Shown here piece after piece: positions 9,827-20,290 of a stretch of 33,751 bases of DNA (within the stretch, counting starts at the first letter, position 1; every line of letters starts with the position of its first letter). The DNA is taken from assembly GCA_943704495.1 (NCBI GenBank), contig CALSCR010003908.1, positions 1 to 33,751 on the forward strand. Reading direction: 5' to 3'. Below the pieces are notes generated by a model. That model searched no databases. It was not told the origin of the DNA and worked only from the letters and a program-made list of their open reading frames with translations. The stretch is from Pigoraptor chileana. Taxonomy: Eukaryota > Opisthokonta > Filasterea. A program made the position numbers and the translations under genes.

Positions 9827-12800
9827 ATGAGCGACGTCTCGAAGGCGGAGGCGACGGCCATCTTTAAGAAACTCTCTGCAAAGGCCGATAATAAGGTGCG
9901 CTTCATCCGGCAGTGTTCACCCTCTCCCTCTGCAGTCCTCTTTTTCTATGCAGTCCTTGTATGAATCGAGGATGCTGTTTATTCCATTCGGAGATTGTTG
10001 ACGACGAGGCGTTCAACTGGTTGCAAGTTTAGAAAACTTGTTCAGATTACTGTCGTGAGCGTTTTAAGGCCAAAGGGTTTCCGTTGGGAGACTCACAACT
10101 TCTGACATTGAGTGAACTCTTTTTTTTTGTTGATTGCTGCATACAGCACTGTTTTGATTGCGAGGCGAAGAACCCCACATGGGCGTCTCCAAAGTATGGC
10201 ATCTTCATTTGCATCGACTGTGCGGCGACGCACCGCTCACTCGGCGTGCACCTTTCGTTTGTGCGGTATGTTGATGATGGCACACTGACGATGCATCGCA
10301 TTTACATGGACAAAATCCTCCATGAATTTAAAATGACAGTGCAAGCATGGTGAACTTGATTAAGCCCCCATCTCGTCGCGTTATTCATCTGGATGAGCAT
10401 GGCATGTCATGTGCAGGTCAACACAACTCGATTCGTGGACTATTCCTCAATTGCGGTCGATGCAGTTGGGTGGAAACGCTGCTGCCGCTGACTTTTTCCG
10501 GATGCACGGTGCGTATTAATCGATGTAGTTGAAAATGTGACATGCATGACTTGCAATTGGTTTTGCGGTTTGGGCAAAAGTGTGTGTGTGTGTGTGTGTG
10601 TGTGTTTGTATGTCAGGCCCGTCCCTCAACCTCGTAACGTAGACAGGCACTTTTACATGTACTCACAATATCACAAAACATTAATCGCGTGGAATCGACT
10701 CTCCCGTTCATTAGGCTGCACTGTGAAAGATGCGACCGCCAAGTATTCGAGCCGCGCCGCCCAGCTGTACAAGGACAAGCTCGCAACGCTGGTCGCCCAG
10801 GAAGAGAAGAGGCAGGGGGACAAGGTATAATGGAAGAGACGCCCACTCGCTGTTTGCGACAGATATGGATCTCGCTGCTTTGTGGTTACAAGTAGAAAGT
10901 GCACGTTTTGCAGTGGATGTATCCAAGCACGCATGTCCATATCTTTGAATTGGCGTCGTCGTCCTTTTTAGTGTAGTGTGTGTTTTGGGTCAGCCGCTAT
11001 TTTATTTGTCATCATCTGGATGTGCTCTCCCCCTGTTCCTCTCGCTTGCTTGTTCTTGTGCGAGTCCTGGGCAAAGTGCCAAAGAATTGTCCTGATTTCT
11101 ACATATCGCTCCCCTCTCGGCTTGCACGCTCTTGCCGAGTCCCATGTGAAACAACCCCTATTGACTGTCTTTAGTCGCACATCTTCACTCTTGTTTTTTG
11201 TCTATTCTTGTGGTTGTCTTCGTTATTGTTGTTGTGGAGCTGCTGCGATGCTAATCGGCACTGTTGGGTGTTTGATGATTTGAAGTTTGAGGTGGGTTCG
11301 CCGCCAAAGCCCGAAAAGCTCGAGATCGACTTTTTCGACGCAGCCGCACACGCGTCACCCGCCGGACCGCGCTCGCTCACTCCTCAGGTAAATAATGAAT
11401 CTTCTGTTTGTGTGTATGTGTGTCTGCGCATGTTGAGTCATGTGTTGATGAAATTTGTTTAGTTTCAGCGCTCCGTCTCAATAGCCCCATGCACACAATC
11501 ACATCCCAATGATTTCAATTGAACTCTGCCCTGTGTATACACGCACACATGCACCCACACACGCACGCTCACTCACACGAGCAGCAACCGTTTGTTCAGG
11601 CATCATCTGCGCCCGCACCTGCACCTGCACCCGCACCCGCACCCGCGCGCTCTGATGCTGAGTCGCCCGTCGGCCCCACCGACGCCGCCACAAAATCAGC
11701 CGCCGCCGTGTCCACAATCGGAAAGCGAAGTGGGTACACAGTGATGTTCTCCTAATCACCCCCCTTAAAACACACACACACACACACACACACGCAAAAC
11801 CTTGTTTGTTTCCATCACTGTATGTAAGCAAGTGACTTGGCTTTGCACACAGGCGTCTTGTGTTCTGATTCAAGCTCCTGCATCCTTGGCATGCGCTTGT
11901 GTCGTCCTCATTCTCTGTCTCAACTGTGCAGCTGGTGGGATGGGTGTGCGCAAGACCGGAGGTCTTGGGGCCAAGCGCGTGGAAAAGACGAACTTTGCCG
12001 AGGTGGAGAGCAAGGCGAAGGAGGAAGATGATGCGCGCACAAAGGGAGCGCTGGCCGTCAACACGCCGTCTCCAAGCACACAGCCGTCGTCGGACCTGAA
12101 GCAGCCACTGAACCTGGAGGAGGCGGTGGCCGATAGCATCAGCGGCCGTCTTGCGTACGGCACGTCGACTGCGCCAAAGAAGCCGCTCAACGCCGACCAG
12201 CAGAAGAACATGGAGCGCCTCGGAATGGGCATGGGCCGCCTGGGAGTCGCTGACAACCAGAAGGGCGCCGGGTGCGTTGTCGCGTTGTCTCGCTTGTTTT
12301 TGTGTGATTATTTGTTGTCGTTATTACAGCTCATTTTTGGCCTTTTTTTGTTTTGTTTGATATTGTTTGATTGATTTGGTTTGATTTTGAAGAAGATGCT
12401 ATTTTATTCCCTTTTGATCTCTCTGATGTCCGCTTTCATTGCATTGAAATGCACTTTTTGTGTTATTATTATTGTGTCTCGAATCGGATCTCCCCTGTCT
12501 CGCGCACAACAAAGCATGAACTGAGTGTCAAAGCAACTGGGTATTGCGTCGTGATGTACACTCTTTCTCTTCCATGCAGTTTGTGGAGTAGTTCCTAAAA
12601 CACTGACTTGAATCCAACATTTCTTCCATACAGTATTGGGCACTCTGCGTCTGCGAGCATGACCGTCGTGCAGCAGGAGAAGGTGGAAGCGCCGACGTCG
12701 TTCTATGGTAACAGCGGTCGGGGTGGTGACAGGGATTCATATGATGTATATGGCAGTTCCACGTACGGACGATCGTCGAACGACGACCTCTATGGATCGC

Positions 12801-14609
12801 GGGATTACTACGGCGGGGCTCAGGGCGGCGGCGCACGTGGGGGCGGCGATCCCTACAGTATGGCCGGCATGGGGCGCTATGGCAGCGGAAGCGGAATGGG
12901 CGGAATGGGCGGACAGCGGGAAGCCGACTCGTTCTTCGACGCCGACAGGTGCGGTTTCCGCCTGCTGCTGTGCGCCCGCACTTTGTGATTTTGCGTGTCT
13001 ACATAGTATATTCATGCTCTTTTGTGTGTGCGTATGCGCTGTGCCTGCATGTGTAACTCCGTGTTCCCTCTCTTGTTGAGTGTCGTGATCTTTGCCAACA
13101 ATTGCCACTAATATTCCACACCATCCACCCACACACGCACACTCACACACGCAGGTACGGTGGCAGCCGAAGCGGTGGTCTCTCCGCGTCGTCGTCGGAC
13201 CGTTTTGACAAGCCACTTTCACTCGGAATGCAGCCGTCGTCCAATGAGAGGTTCAGCAGCCAGGGCTCCGGATCGGGCAACACTGCTTTCGGTAGCTCCA
13301 ATTACGGCACGTCCAGCTACGGCAGCTCCAACTATGGTTCGTCTGGATTTGGATCGACGGGCACGAAGGACGCGTGGTCGAGTGGCTCTGGCCTCGGATC
13401 TGGGTCTGGGTCTGGGTCTGGATATGGATCCGGAGTGCGTGCATCCCCCGCGCCTGCAGCAGCCGGTGCGTTGAGAAGTGCCTCTGTGTGTGGCGCGTTT
13501 GTTCTTTATGGCCACCCAGTTTCATTTATTTCTTCTTTTTTTTTCCATTTGGATAATGCGTGTGTTTGTGCTTGTGTGCTCTTCTCCTCCCACAGTTTCA
13601 TATTCCCTTTCTTCTTGTTGTTCGATTTGATGGGAAAATGGACTAACACTTTTTCTGTTGTTGTGCGTGGTTTGCTCTACGTGTAGACGAGACTGCAACG
13701 AAGAAGTTTGGCAATGCAAAGGCCATTTCTTCGGATGCGTACTTTGGGCGGGACAAGGAAGACGACTTTGAGAAGCAGGAGAAACTTCAGCGCTTCTCAA
13801 ACTCGACCGGCATTTCCAGTGACATGTACTTTAACAACGGCAATGGCGCCGACAGGTGTGTGTGTGTGTGTGTGTGTGTGCGAGATATTATATTGTCCCC
13901 CCCCCCCCCAAACACGCACACATTAGAGGGTTCTGATGACATTGGCAAAATTCTACACTCTGTTTAGGGATGCGCATGCAGGTGAAATCCGCAGCTAACC
14001 TTTTGCTGACTTTTGCCTTCTCTTTTTATTGTTTTTTCGTTTTCTATTCCCGTTCTTGCCGGTGCATTGCGTGGCGATTTCCAGGCGTAACAACTCTTCG
14101 TCGGGCGGTCGGTTCTCTCAGCAGGCGTCGTCTGATTTTGATATCCTCAAGCAGGGCGCCACCAACATTGCTGGAAAGGTATGTTGCTTGTTTGTCTTTT
14201 TTTTATAATTATTTATTCTTACAAGTGTGTCATGTGTGAGTGTGGTGTATGTGAATTGTTCGTGTACTCCGATTCTGTGTTTAGGTATGATGTGTCTTGC
14301 ATTTCTGTCTTTTTTTTCTTTAAGGGGGGGGGGGGGGGGGGGGATATGTGCAGGTGTCTTGAGATAATTCAGGGACATGTCTCGCCTCTCTTTTCTACTC
14401 TGCTCTGCATGTATGTTGTGATGCATTGTCGCGTGCCTTGTTGGGGGCCATGCTCACACTATCATTGCCCCTGGTTTGTGTCTGTCTCTCCTTCTGTCTC
14501 TCTCTCTCTTTCCCCTCTTTCTATGCCCACCCCTTTGTGGTCTCGTCAACCGCAGCTGTCGAATTTCGCGTCGACCGTCATTTCGGATATTCAGGACAGG
14601 TACAGCTGA
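9827..14609 (+). CDS. ArfGAP2/3-type ADP-ribosylation factor GTPase-activating protein, 639 aa
   Basis: Stimulates GTP hydrolysis on Arf during COPI coat cycling at the Golgi. Exons: 9827-9895, 10147-10265, 10417-10508, 10715-10824, 11286-11387, 11585-11729, 11932-12271, 12634-12948, 13155-13465, 13687-13855, 14085-14178, 14556-14609; phases agree, 640 codons. The zinc finger C25-x2-C28-x16-C45-x2-C48 ([20 protein letters not shown]) is followed by [10 protein letters not shown] with catalytic Arg53, then [33 protein letters not shown] and [17 protein letters not shown] are the ArfGAP2/3 signature rather than ArfGAP1. The middle is low complexity: an Ala-Pro run in exon 6 and Gly/Ser/Tyr repeats in exons 8-9. 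Intron 7 carries element copy B with a duplicated acceptor; intron 10 begins inside a GT array. The exon-5 acceptor (GATTTGAAG) and exon-6 acceptor are the least certain. Confidence 0.93.
12568..12634 (+). repeat. Dispersed short intronic element, copy B, duplicating the 3' splice site
   Basis: A 41-bp core (12581-12621) starts TTGTGGAGTAG and ends ACACTGACTTGAATCCAACATT. The flanks are TCTTCCATGCAGT (12568-12580) and TCTTCCATACAGT (12622-12634), identical at 12 of 13 bases. Each contains an acceptor AG. The downstream one is the functional acceptor of ArfGAP exon 8. Using the upstream one would meet an in-frame TAA within the element (GG-T TTG TGG AGT AGT TCC TAA). Confidence 0.8.
13856..13880 (+). 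repeat. (GT)n array containing a 5' splice site
   Basis: The array starts at the donor of ArfGAP exon 10 (GACAG then GTGTGTGTG). Any of the first GT steps satisfies the local GTGNGT consensus. A 13-base C run follows at 13897-13909 in the same intron. Confidence 0.85.
14324..14343 (+). repeat. Poly-G tract in ArfGAP intron 11
   Basis: Twenty consecutive G on the sense strand after a T-rich run. It could form a G-quadruplex in the pre-mRNA. A 14-base G run also lies at 24479-24492; there it is poly-C on the sense strand of SND1 intron 8. Confidence 0.8.
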
Positions 14610-15129
14610 GGCGGTGAACGCCAACCCCACGCGATGGTAGTTTTTCTGGGGTGCTTTTTTCTTTTCTTTCTGGCGTTGCTCTGTCTGTTGCTCGCGTTTT
14701 GTGTGGCTCGTAATAGATCGCTGGTTGCCACAAGGTTGTTATCTGCGTGTGGCGCTTATTTTCCCCTCGCGGTACGCTGTCGCGCGTCAGGACGTGCGGT
14801 GGATCGCCTTGTTTTCGTTGCGTCTTTTTGCGTGCTGAGTGTTGGTCTTCCCGCGAATGAAAGATGAAACCTCTGAACGACAAACAAAATTGTGCATTTG
14901 AACGCATTTCCTCCTTCGCGCCAAAATTTCTCCATTTCAATGGATATACACGTGCTGAAAATGATCGGTTGCAGCATGACGACCAAACTCCATGCGCAGT
15001 CAAATACAGAGAGAGAGAGACAGAGAGAGAGACAGAGAAAGAAGGGAATGCAAAGAGCAACATGCACGCAGACAAACGGTAGAAAGTCAACTGTTGACAC
15101 GCACAAGCGGGGATCCAACAATGAGAGCG
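14610..15129. other. Convergent 3' spacer between ArfGAP and DPH4
   Basis: Both genes end facing each other. No gene is seen. A GA-rich simple repeat (GAGAGAGAGACAGAGAGAGA and following) occupies about 15009-15041, and a T-rich stretch lies at 14640-14680. The rest is presumably the two 3' UTRs. Confidence 0.55.
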
Positions 15130-15958
15130 CTATCGGATACGGATGCTCAGAGAGCAGTCAGAACACCAGACGTCCTCGCATCCGGCATCAATCTCTTCCT
15201 GTGACAAAACATATTGGCCTCCGCAACGGCAGTCGAGCACGTGACATTGTGTGGCTGTACAGCGACAAATGACAAGCGTGTTAGCGAATGGCAGGTAAAA
15301 AAAGCAAGAAGATCTTGAATGAAACTAGTAGCATATACAATGCCCAGGTAAAATATCCCTATGGAAATCTTGAGAAGCATATACATCTTGTTTAATGCAA
15401 GCAATTTCACGCAACGTGCCTTCGTCGAATTCCATCTCATCGAGAGAGACGGTGGCATGCAAGGGAGCTCGCTGATCGATTGCCGCGTCTGTACGATTGG
15501 AAAACACATCTCAGCATTAGTCACAGTAGTATCAAGACAAACAGAAGAAGAAAAGCGCAACGGCAACATTTCAGAGCAAACTTGCACCCACTTTTCCGCC
15601 TTGCATCGTATGCAGCGCGCAACAACGGATCTTTTAAAACCGCCCACGCCGACTGCAGCGCGTGAAACTGATTGGCATTCACTCCATCCGAAACACCAGC
15701 GACTTCATTATGGCACTCTTCGTCAAAAGAAGGCGTGGCCTTGTCAGGATGATGCTGCACAATGCAATGAAAAAGTTTAGTGGGAGTCGACTAATTATTA
15801 ATCAACGAGCAATTTTAGTTGGTTTCAACAACAGAACGAGCAGCAAAACTCACCAAAAGCAGCATGCGTTGATATTGCCGCTTGATGGCCTCTTGGCTTG
15901 CTGTTGCATCCACACCAAGCACGGCATACAAGTCCAAGTCGTGTGGAAGTGCTGCCAT
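15130..15958 (-). CDS. DPH4: Diphthamide biosynthesis protein 4 (DNAJC24), 156 aa
   Basis: J-domain cochaperone with a CSL zinc ribbon, thought to deliver electrons or iron to the Dph1-Dph2 step of diphthamide formation on elongation factor 2. Minus-strand exons: 15958-15854, 15754-15592, 15488-15411, 15254-15130; phases agree, 157 codons. The J domain has DLYAVLGVDATASQEAIKRQ, the catalytic H37-P38-D39-K40, and LQSAWAVLKDPLLRAAYDARR. The CSL half has VSLDEMEFDE at 103-112, then C124-R-C126-GGQYVL and W145-C146-SD-C149-SLSI, which give four zinc ligands. The length matches the human protein (about 149 aa). The donor of exon 3 (C then GTGAAATTG) is weak but is required to join the two halves of the zinc domain. 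There is a five-base gap to the next plausible upstream context, and no other in-frame ATG precedes the J domain. Confidence 0.93.
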
Positions 15959-16528
15959 AGAGCCAGTTGCAGTCTGATCAAGCCGAACAGTAAGGCAACA
16001 GACTGGATTGAAGCACCCAACAACAACAAGTGGGGCACGTATAATTAAAAAGTTTCCCCCGCTCTTTCAAAATGTTGCGTGTTTCAGTTTTCTTTAGTTG
16101 TTGACGGCCCCTCCATCAAAAAAAAAAGCGGCAGAAACAGTAATGGCAATTAAATGCGCTCATGTTGCCGGCAAAATTGTCGTCGCCCTGTTACACACGT
16201 GCAAAAGTTTTACGAGGCGTAACATTTTCCATCGGAATCGGAATGCATTGATGCCACGTCACCTTTGTAGTGGTGAATGTGGGAATAATTACCCTGGCAT
16301 ATTGGGGGAGTGCCGTAACAGTAGTGGGATCAACCATTTTGCTATGCTCTATCCGCCGCCCCTCAAATTCTGAGGCGTCTCATTGCGTTCGCGACAGCTT
16401 AGTATAGGGAGAAAGCTTTCTGCTGTGTGTTTGATTCACAGAATCTTTCTCCTGTCATTGGTTTGTAAGTCTCAGAAGCGTCAATACCCGGATCTGTTCG
16501 GTGGCTCAAATTGTTAGTGTGAGGGAAA
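15959..16528. promoter_or_regulatory. Divergent promoter between DPH4 and the V-ATPase region
   Basis: No coding signal. The DPH4 side has an AT-rich GTATAATTAAAAAG at 16038-16051. A poly-A run lies at 16121-16130. The plus-strand side (16380-16528) has short direct motifs AGAAAGCTTTCT (palindrome, 16411-16422) and AGAATCTTTCTCC. Assignment as promoter is by position only. Confidence 0.4.
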
Positions 16529-16659
16529 ATGTCGGTCAAACTCACAAACGGAAGCACTGGCGTCTCGGTCACATGGGACTGTACTTCCATCAATGGCGAG
16601 TTCCTTCGCATTAACTATCCCGACTGCAGGAGCGATGTGCTCACAAAGAGTGACGGAAC

Positions 16660-16660
<1 letters not shown>
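16529..16660 (+). CDS. Unexplained 44-codon exon just upstream of V-ATPase subunit E
   Basis: The ATG-started open frame begins MSVKLTNGSTGVSVTW and continues with INGEFLRINYPDCRSD, with C/G-rich third positions like real exons here. It ends at ACG followed by a GT array that fits a donor. No family is recognised. Three readings are possible. It may be a small gene: joining to AAAAGCAG at 16783 gives a 67-aa protein stopping one base before the V-ATPase start. It may be a 5' UTR exon with an upstream ORF. Or joining to CATATAG at about 16845 enters the V-ATPase frame and would extend that protein. The conserved N-terminus of subunit E favours the UTR reading. Confidence 0.4.

Positions 16661-16714
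<54 letters not shown>
16661..16714 (+). repeat. (GT)n microsatellite, about 27 units
   Basis: An uninterrupted GT array starts exactly at the end of the 44-codon exon, so a possible 5' splice site lies inside it. It fills nearly half of the 123-bp candidate intron. Confidence 0.9.
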
Positions 16715-16716
<2 letters not shown>

Positions 16717-16859
16717 TGTGTCTGTTGTCTGTTGTGTGTGCAACACGATCATTTACATCAAGTAGTACTCATAACAAAAGCAGACAGCTTGTACACTAGT
16801 GTTTTCTAAAACCTTGCTTAAGAAGGCCGCCTGCGCTGCGCATATAGAATTTTTTTAAA

Positions 16860-18513
16860 ATGGCTCTTAATGACGATGATGTCGCAAAGCAGATCCAGCA
16901 CATGGTTGCCTTTATCCAGCAGGAGGCAAAGGAGAAGGCAAACGAAATTCTTGTCAAGGCCGAGGAGGAGTTCAACATTGAGAAGGGTCGCCTTGTGCAG
17001 CAGGAGCGCTTGAAGATTATTGCTGCGTATGATCGCAAGGAAAAGCAGGTTGAGGTCCAAAAGAAGATGTGGGTACCCGACCTCTGTGTGGGTGTGGCTG
17101 TGGGGGGTGGGGGTGGTGGGGAGTCAATTAATCATTTACTGCGTGCTCATGGTGGAATGTTGTAATAATGATCTTTTTTCTCTTTCCTTTTGGAACTGCA
17201 ATTCTCGTGCTTCGCGTTTGTTCTTTCGTAGTTCGCTGCGCCTTAGCTTTGCGGATGTTGACGTTTTGTGTGCCACTGATGAAGTGCGACTGCGACAAAC
17301 TACTCACACGACGCATCGCACGCACGCACACGCACTTACGCATGTTACACATACGCACACACTTACTCGCAGTGCATATTCCAATGAGCTGAACGTTGCG
17401 CGCCTGCAAGTGCTCAAGGCACGTGATGAGCACCTTGAAAAGATTTTGGCCGAGGCAGCAACACGCCTCGCCACCATCACCCGGCAGTCGGACCGGTACA
17501 AGAAGCTTCTCGAGGGACTTCTATCGCAGGTGCGCAGTTGGCTTTGTGGTTTTAAAAGCGCATATGCATGGATACTCTGTACATGTTGTCTAAACTCTGT
17601 CGTTTTGTCGGTTGCGTGCACGAATGCGCTTGCAGTGTGTGTTTCAGCTTCTTGAGGACAAGGCCATTGTGCGCTGCCGCAAGGTCGACATCTCCCTCGT
17701 TGAGTCTGTCATCCCGGGCGTGCAGCAGCAGCTCGCCAAGGCCACCGGCCGCAACCTTCAGATCATCATTGACCGCGAGAACCCCCTTCCGGAAGCCAGG
17801 TGTGTGTGTGTGTGTGTGTGTGTTTGCTGAGGACGATGTTATATTTGAAAAAGCCCCAATGCGTTTGGTGCCACAACGTGCAAAACGCGTAATGGTGTAT
17901 GCGATGAATACGACTGCTTCGAAAGCTAAGGTTACTCGACCACCAAACACAAACTGTATCTCTATGACTGGTTTCTTTCTTTCCTTATCGGAGCCTGCTA
18001 TCTTCACTGTCCCGTTGTGTTGGTTTCATGCACGCCATGTCGTTTCGTTTTTTAGCGCATCCTCTCTAGTCCATTGGCGGGTGTTTGAGTTGCCGCTCAC
18101 ACTACCCTGTGCATTTCCTGTGTCCATCACGCATCACGCTCATCGCCCATCGCCCATCGCCCATCGCCCATTGCCCAATAACAGCGCGGGCGGTGTCGAG
18201 GTGTCGTCTGCCAACGGCCGCGTGAGGATTGCAAACACGCTTGAGACGCGGTTGCATTTGGTTGCACAGCAGGTGAGTGCTGCTGGGGTGTGTTTGTGTG
18301 TGCAAGTGTGGTGTGTGAGTATGCACAGAGAAGCCGGTCCATGTTGGCGCTTGCATTGTCAACATTGGTCACATTTTGTTTGCATTGATTGCACATCAAT
18401 CACCCGACCCTTTCCATTGACGGCTTTGCAATCTTTTTTTTTGCACATAGATGCTTCCCGAAATCCGCACGATGCTCTTTGGCAAGTCGCTCACGCGCAC
18501 ATTCTTTGACTAA
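16860..18513 (+). CDS. V-type proton ATPase subunit E, 226 aa
   Basis: Peripheral stalk subunit that, with subunit G, holds the V1 head to the membrane sector of the proton pump. Exons: 16860-17068, 17373-17529, 17636-17799, 18185-18272, 18451-18513; phases agree, 227 codons, and the length equals that of the human subunit. The family start [19 protein letters not shown] fixes the ATG. A long charged helix follows ([20 protein letters not shown]), then [17 protein letters not shown], the globular half with [19 protein letters not shown], and the end [20 protein letters not shown] followed by [11 protein letters not shown]. Intron 1 is GT/GGT-rich at its donor end and CA-rich at its acceptor end. 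Intron 3 begins inside a GT array. A TAA ends a candidate upstream frame one base before this ATG. Confidence 0.96.
17800..17822 (+). repeat. (GT)n array containing a 5' splice site
   Basis: The array begins at the donor of V-ATPase E exon 3 (GCCAG then GTGTGTGTG), which is the same arrangement as at 13856. Confidence 0.85.
18141..18175 (+). repeat. 7-bp tandem repeat CATCGCC, five units, next to an acceptor
   Basis: Four exact CATCGCC units and one CATTGCC end nine bases before the acceptor AG (AATAACAG, 18184) of V-ATPase E exon 4. The C-rich repeat stands where the pyrimidine tract would be. Confidence 0.9.
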
Positions 18514-19057
18514 GGGCACAACAACCGCCCCTCTGTGTGTATCGTCTGCGTCTGGGCAAGCGTTGCCGCCTGGCATGTGTGTGCGTGCGTTTCTGTCTTT
18601 GTGATTAATGGGCTCGAGTAAACAAACAGCGTGACGCGAACCGACGGCCCAATCAAAATGAGAGCATGAGAAAGTGTATTCAAACCCGCGTGGAGCATGG
18701 AAGTCGCAGGGGATGCGCTTGAGTGGCTCTATTACAGGTTGGCGAGTGCCGGTGACGGGTGAAATGCACATTCTTGGCCGTTTCTACAAGTACTAATAGT
18801 TATAGTGACAGTAGTGGTAAGCGAGTGGCTAAAGCGCCAAGGGGCATCACACGAGCCTTCTCACACAAGCCTTCTCACAGCACTGAGTTGACAAAGATTG
18901 ATATATTATTAATTTAGTCCAACGAACAAACGAGAAGGGAGCACAACCTTTAACTGCTCGACTGCACCAATTACTCGTGTTTCAAGCTAATTCATTTCCC
19001 CTTCTGGGACGCATCCGCTGAGAGTGAAGGTGTAGACAGGAGGAGCGGTTAGCACGT
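18514..19057. other. Tandem spacer between V-ATPase E and the HAD phosphatase
   Basis: No gene is recognised. A 12-bp direct repeat AGCCTTCTCACA occurs twice (about 18853 and 18868). An AT-rich patch lies at 18899-18917. The 3' UTR of V-ATPase E and the promoter of the next gene must both be here. Confidence 0.5.
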
Positions 19058-20116
19058 ATGTTGTCGTCGAACAAACAAGGGCGGATTGCGGCCGTCCTTC
19101 TCGACCTCAGCGGCACCCTACACATTGGCGACGAGGCGACGCAGGGCGCACATGCCGCACTTGCAAAGCTGCGCGCGGAGGGGGGCATATCTGTGCGCTT
19201 TGTGTCCAACACCACAAAGGAGAGCCGGCGTGCGCTGCTTCGGCGGCTGAACGGACGCCTCGCATTCGGCATTGATGAAGGCCATCTCTTCACGTCGCTG
19301 TCGGCGTCGGCGTCATTCGCACGCGCACGTGGCATACGACCTCTGCTGCTGTTGAGCGACGATGCCATGTGTGAGTTTGATGGTCTGGACACGGCGGATC
19401 CCAACGCTGTCTTTATCGGCCTTGCGCCAGAACGGATGACATACGACAACTTGAATTGCGCCTTCCAACTACTCCGCCAAGGTAGTGATGTTTGCGTATG
19501 TCTCCATGTCTCTCTGTGTTTCTGTGGTCTGTGTGTGTGTGTGCGTGTGTCTGCTTGTGGTTGCTACTATCATCGGGTCGTGTGGAATTCGGGCCTATTC
19601 TGAGCAAACCACTCTGCCACTCTGTCTCCGCCACATGTATGTGTTTTTTGCTCATGTGCAGGCAGTCCGCTTGTTGCCCTGCACCGCGGCCGATACCACG
19701 CAACTTCCCCCGCGTCCGTCTCGCTCGGCCCCGGCGCCTTCGTGGCCGCCCTTGAGTTTGCCGCAGGTGTCTCTGCAACCCTCATTGGCAAGCCCTCCCC
19801 CGCATTCTTCGACGCAGTTCTTGCAGACTGTGGCTGTGAACGCGCAAATGCCGTCATGATTGGCGACGACGCACAAGACGACGTCAAAGGAGCCGCAGAC
19901 GCGGGTCTCGGCGGACTGCTCGTGCGCACGGGCAAGTACACGGCGGGCGACGAATTGCGTGCGGGCGTCGACCGGTCGCTTGTGTTCGACAGCGTCGAGG
20001 GTGCTGTGGATGCTGTCCTCCGACACAACGAGGCCGTGCGTGCTGCAGCGTCAGAGTGTGGGAGTGCGCCCGCCTCGTGTTGTGATGCTGGTGTTGGCGG
20101 CACGACCACAAAATAG
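19058..20116 (+). CDS. HDHD2-like HAD-superfamily hydrolase, 292 aa
   Basis: Cytosolic phosphatase of the HAD IIA group, substrate unknown. Exons: 19058-19481 and 19662-20116; phase agrees, 293 codons with stop. Motif I is L15-D16-L17-S18-G19-T20-L21, with Ser at the second position as in HDHD2 and LHPP instead of the usual Asp. VRFVSNTTKES carries motif II. GKPSPAFFDAVLADCGCE gives the motif III lysine region, and VMIGDDAQDDVKGAADAGL is motif IV. LGLLVRTGKY-type sequence (GGLLVRTGKYTAGDE) follows. A Cys/Ala/Gly-rich tail of about 25 residues extends beyond the family core. LHPP is the main alternative; the DLSGTLHIGD start and RGRYHATS region fit HDHD2 better. Confidence 0.9.
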
Positions 20117-20290
20117 ACGAGAGGCACCCTGTGACTCGGCAATCTGTGTTTTATTTGGGCAGTGCGGCAGAGCCATAACAAGCTGCCTGTGGCCTGCGCA
20201 CATCAGGCGCAGTGCAGCAACCGCCCCTTGAGGGTGGATGGCGTCATCACACAAGCATCGCGCAACGCAACGCAGCAGGGACTTTGCTGC

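Noticed and set aside
11519-11580. Extension of ArfGAP exon 6 upstream through the CA-rich stretch
   Set aside because: It encodes His/Thr dipeptide repeats from the microsatellite; the GAGCAG acceptor just after fits phase 0.
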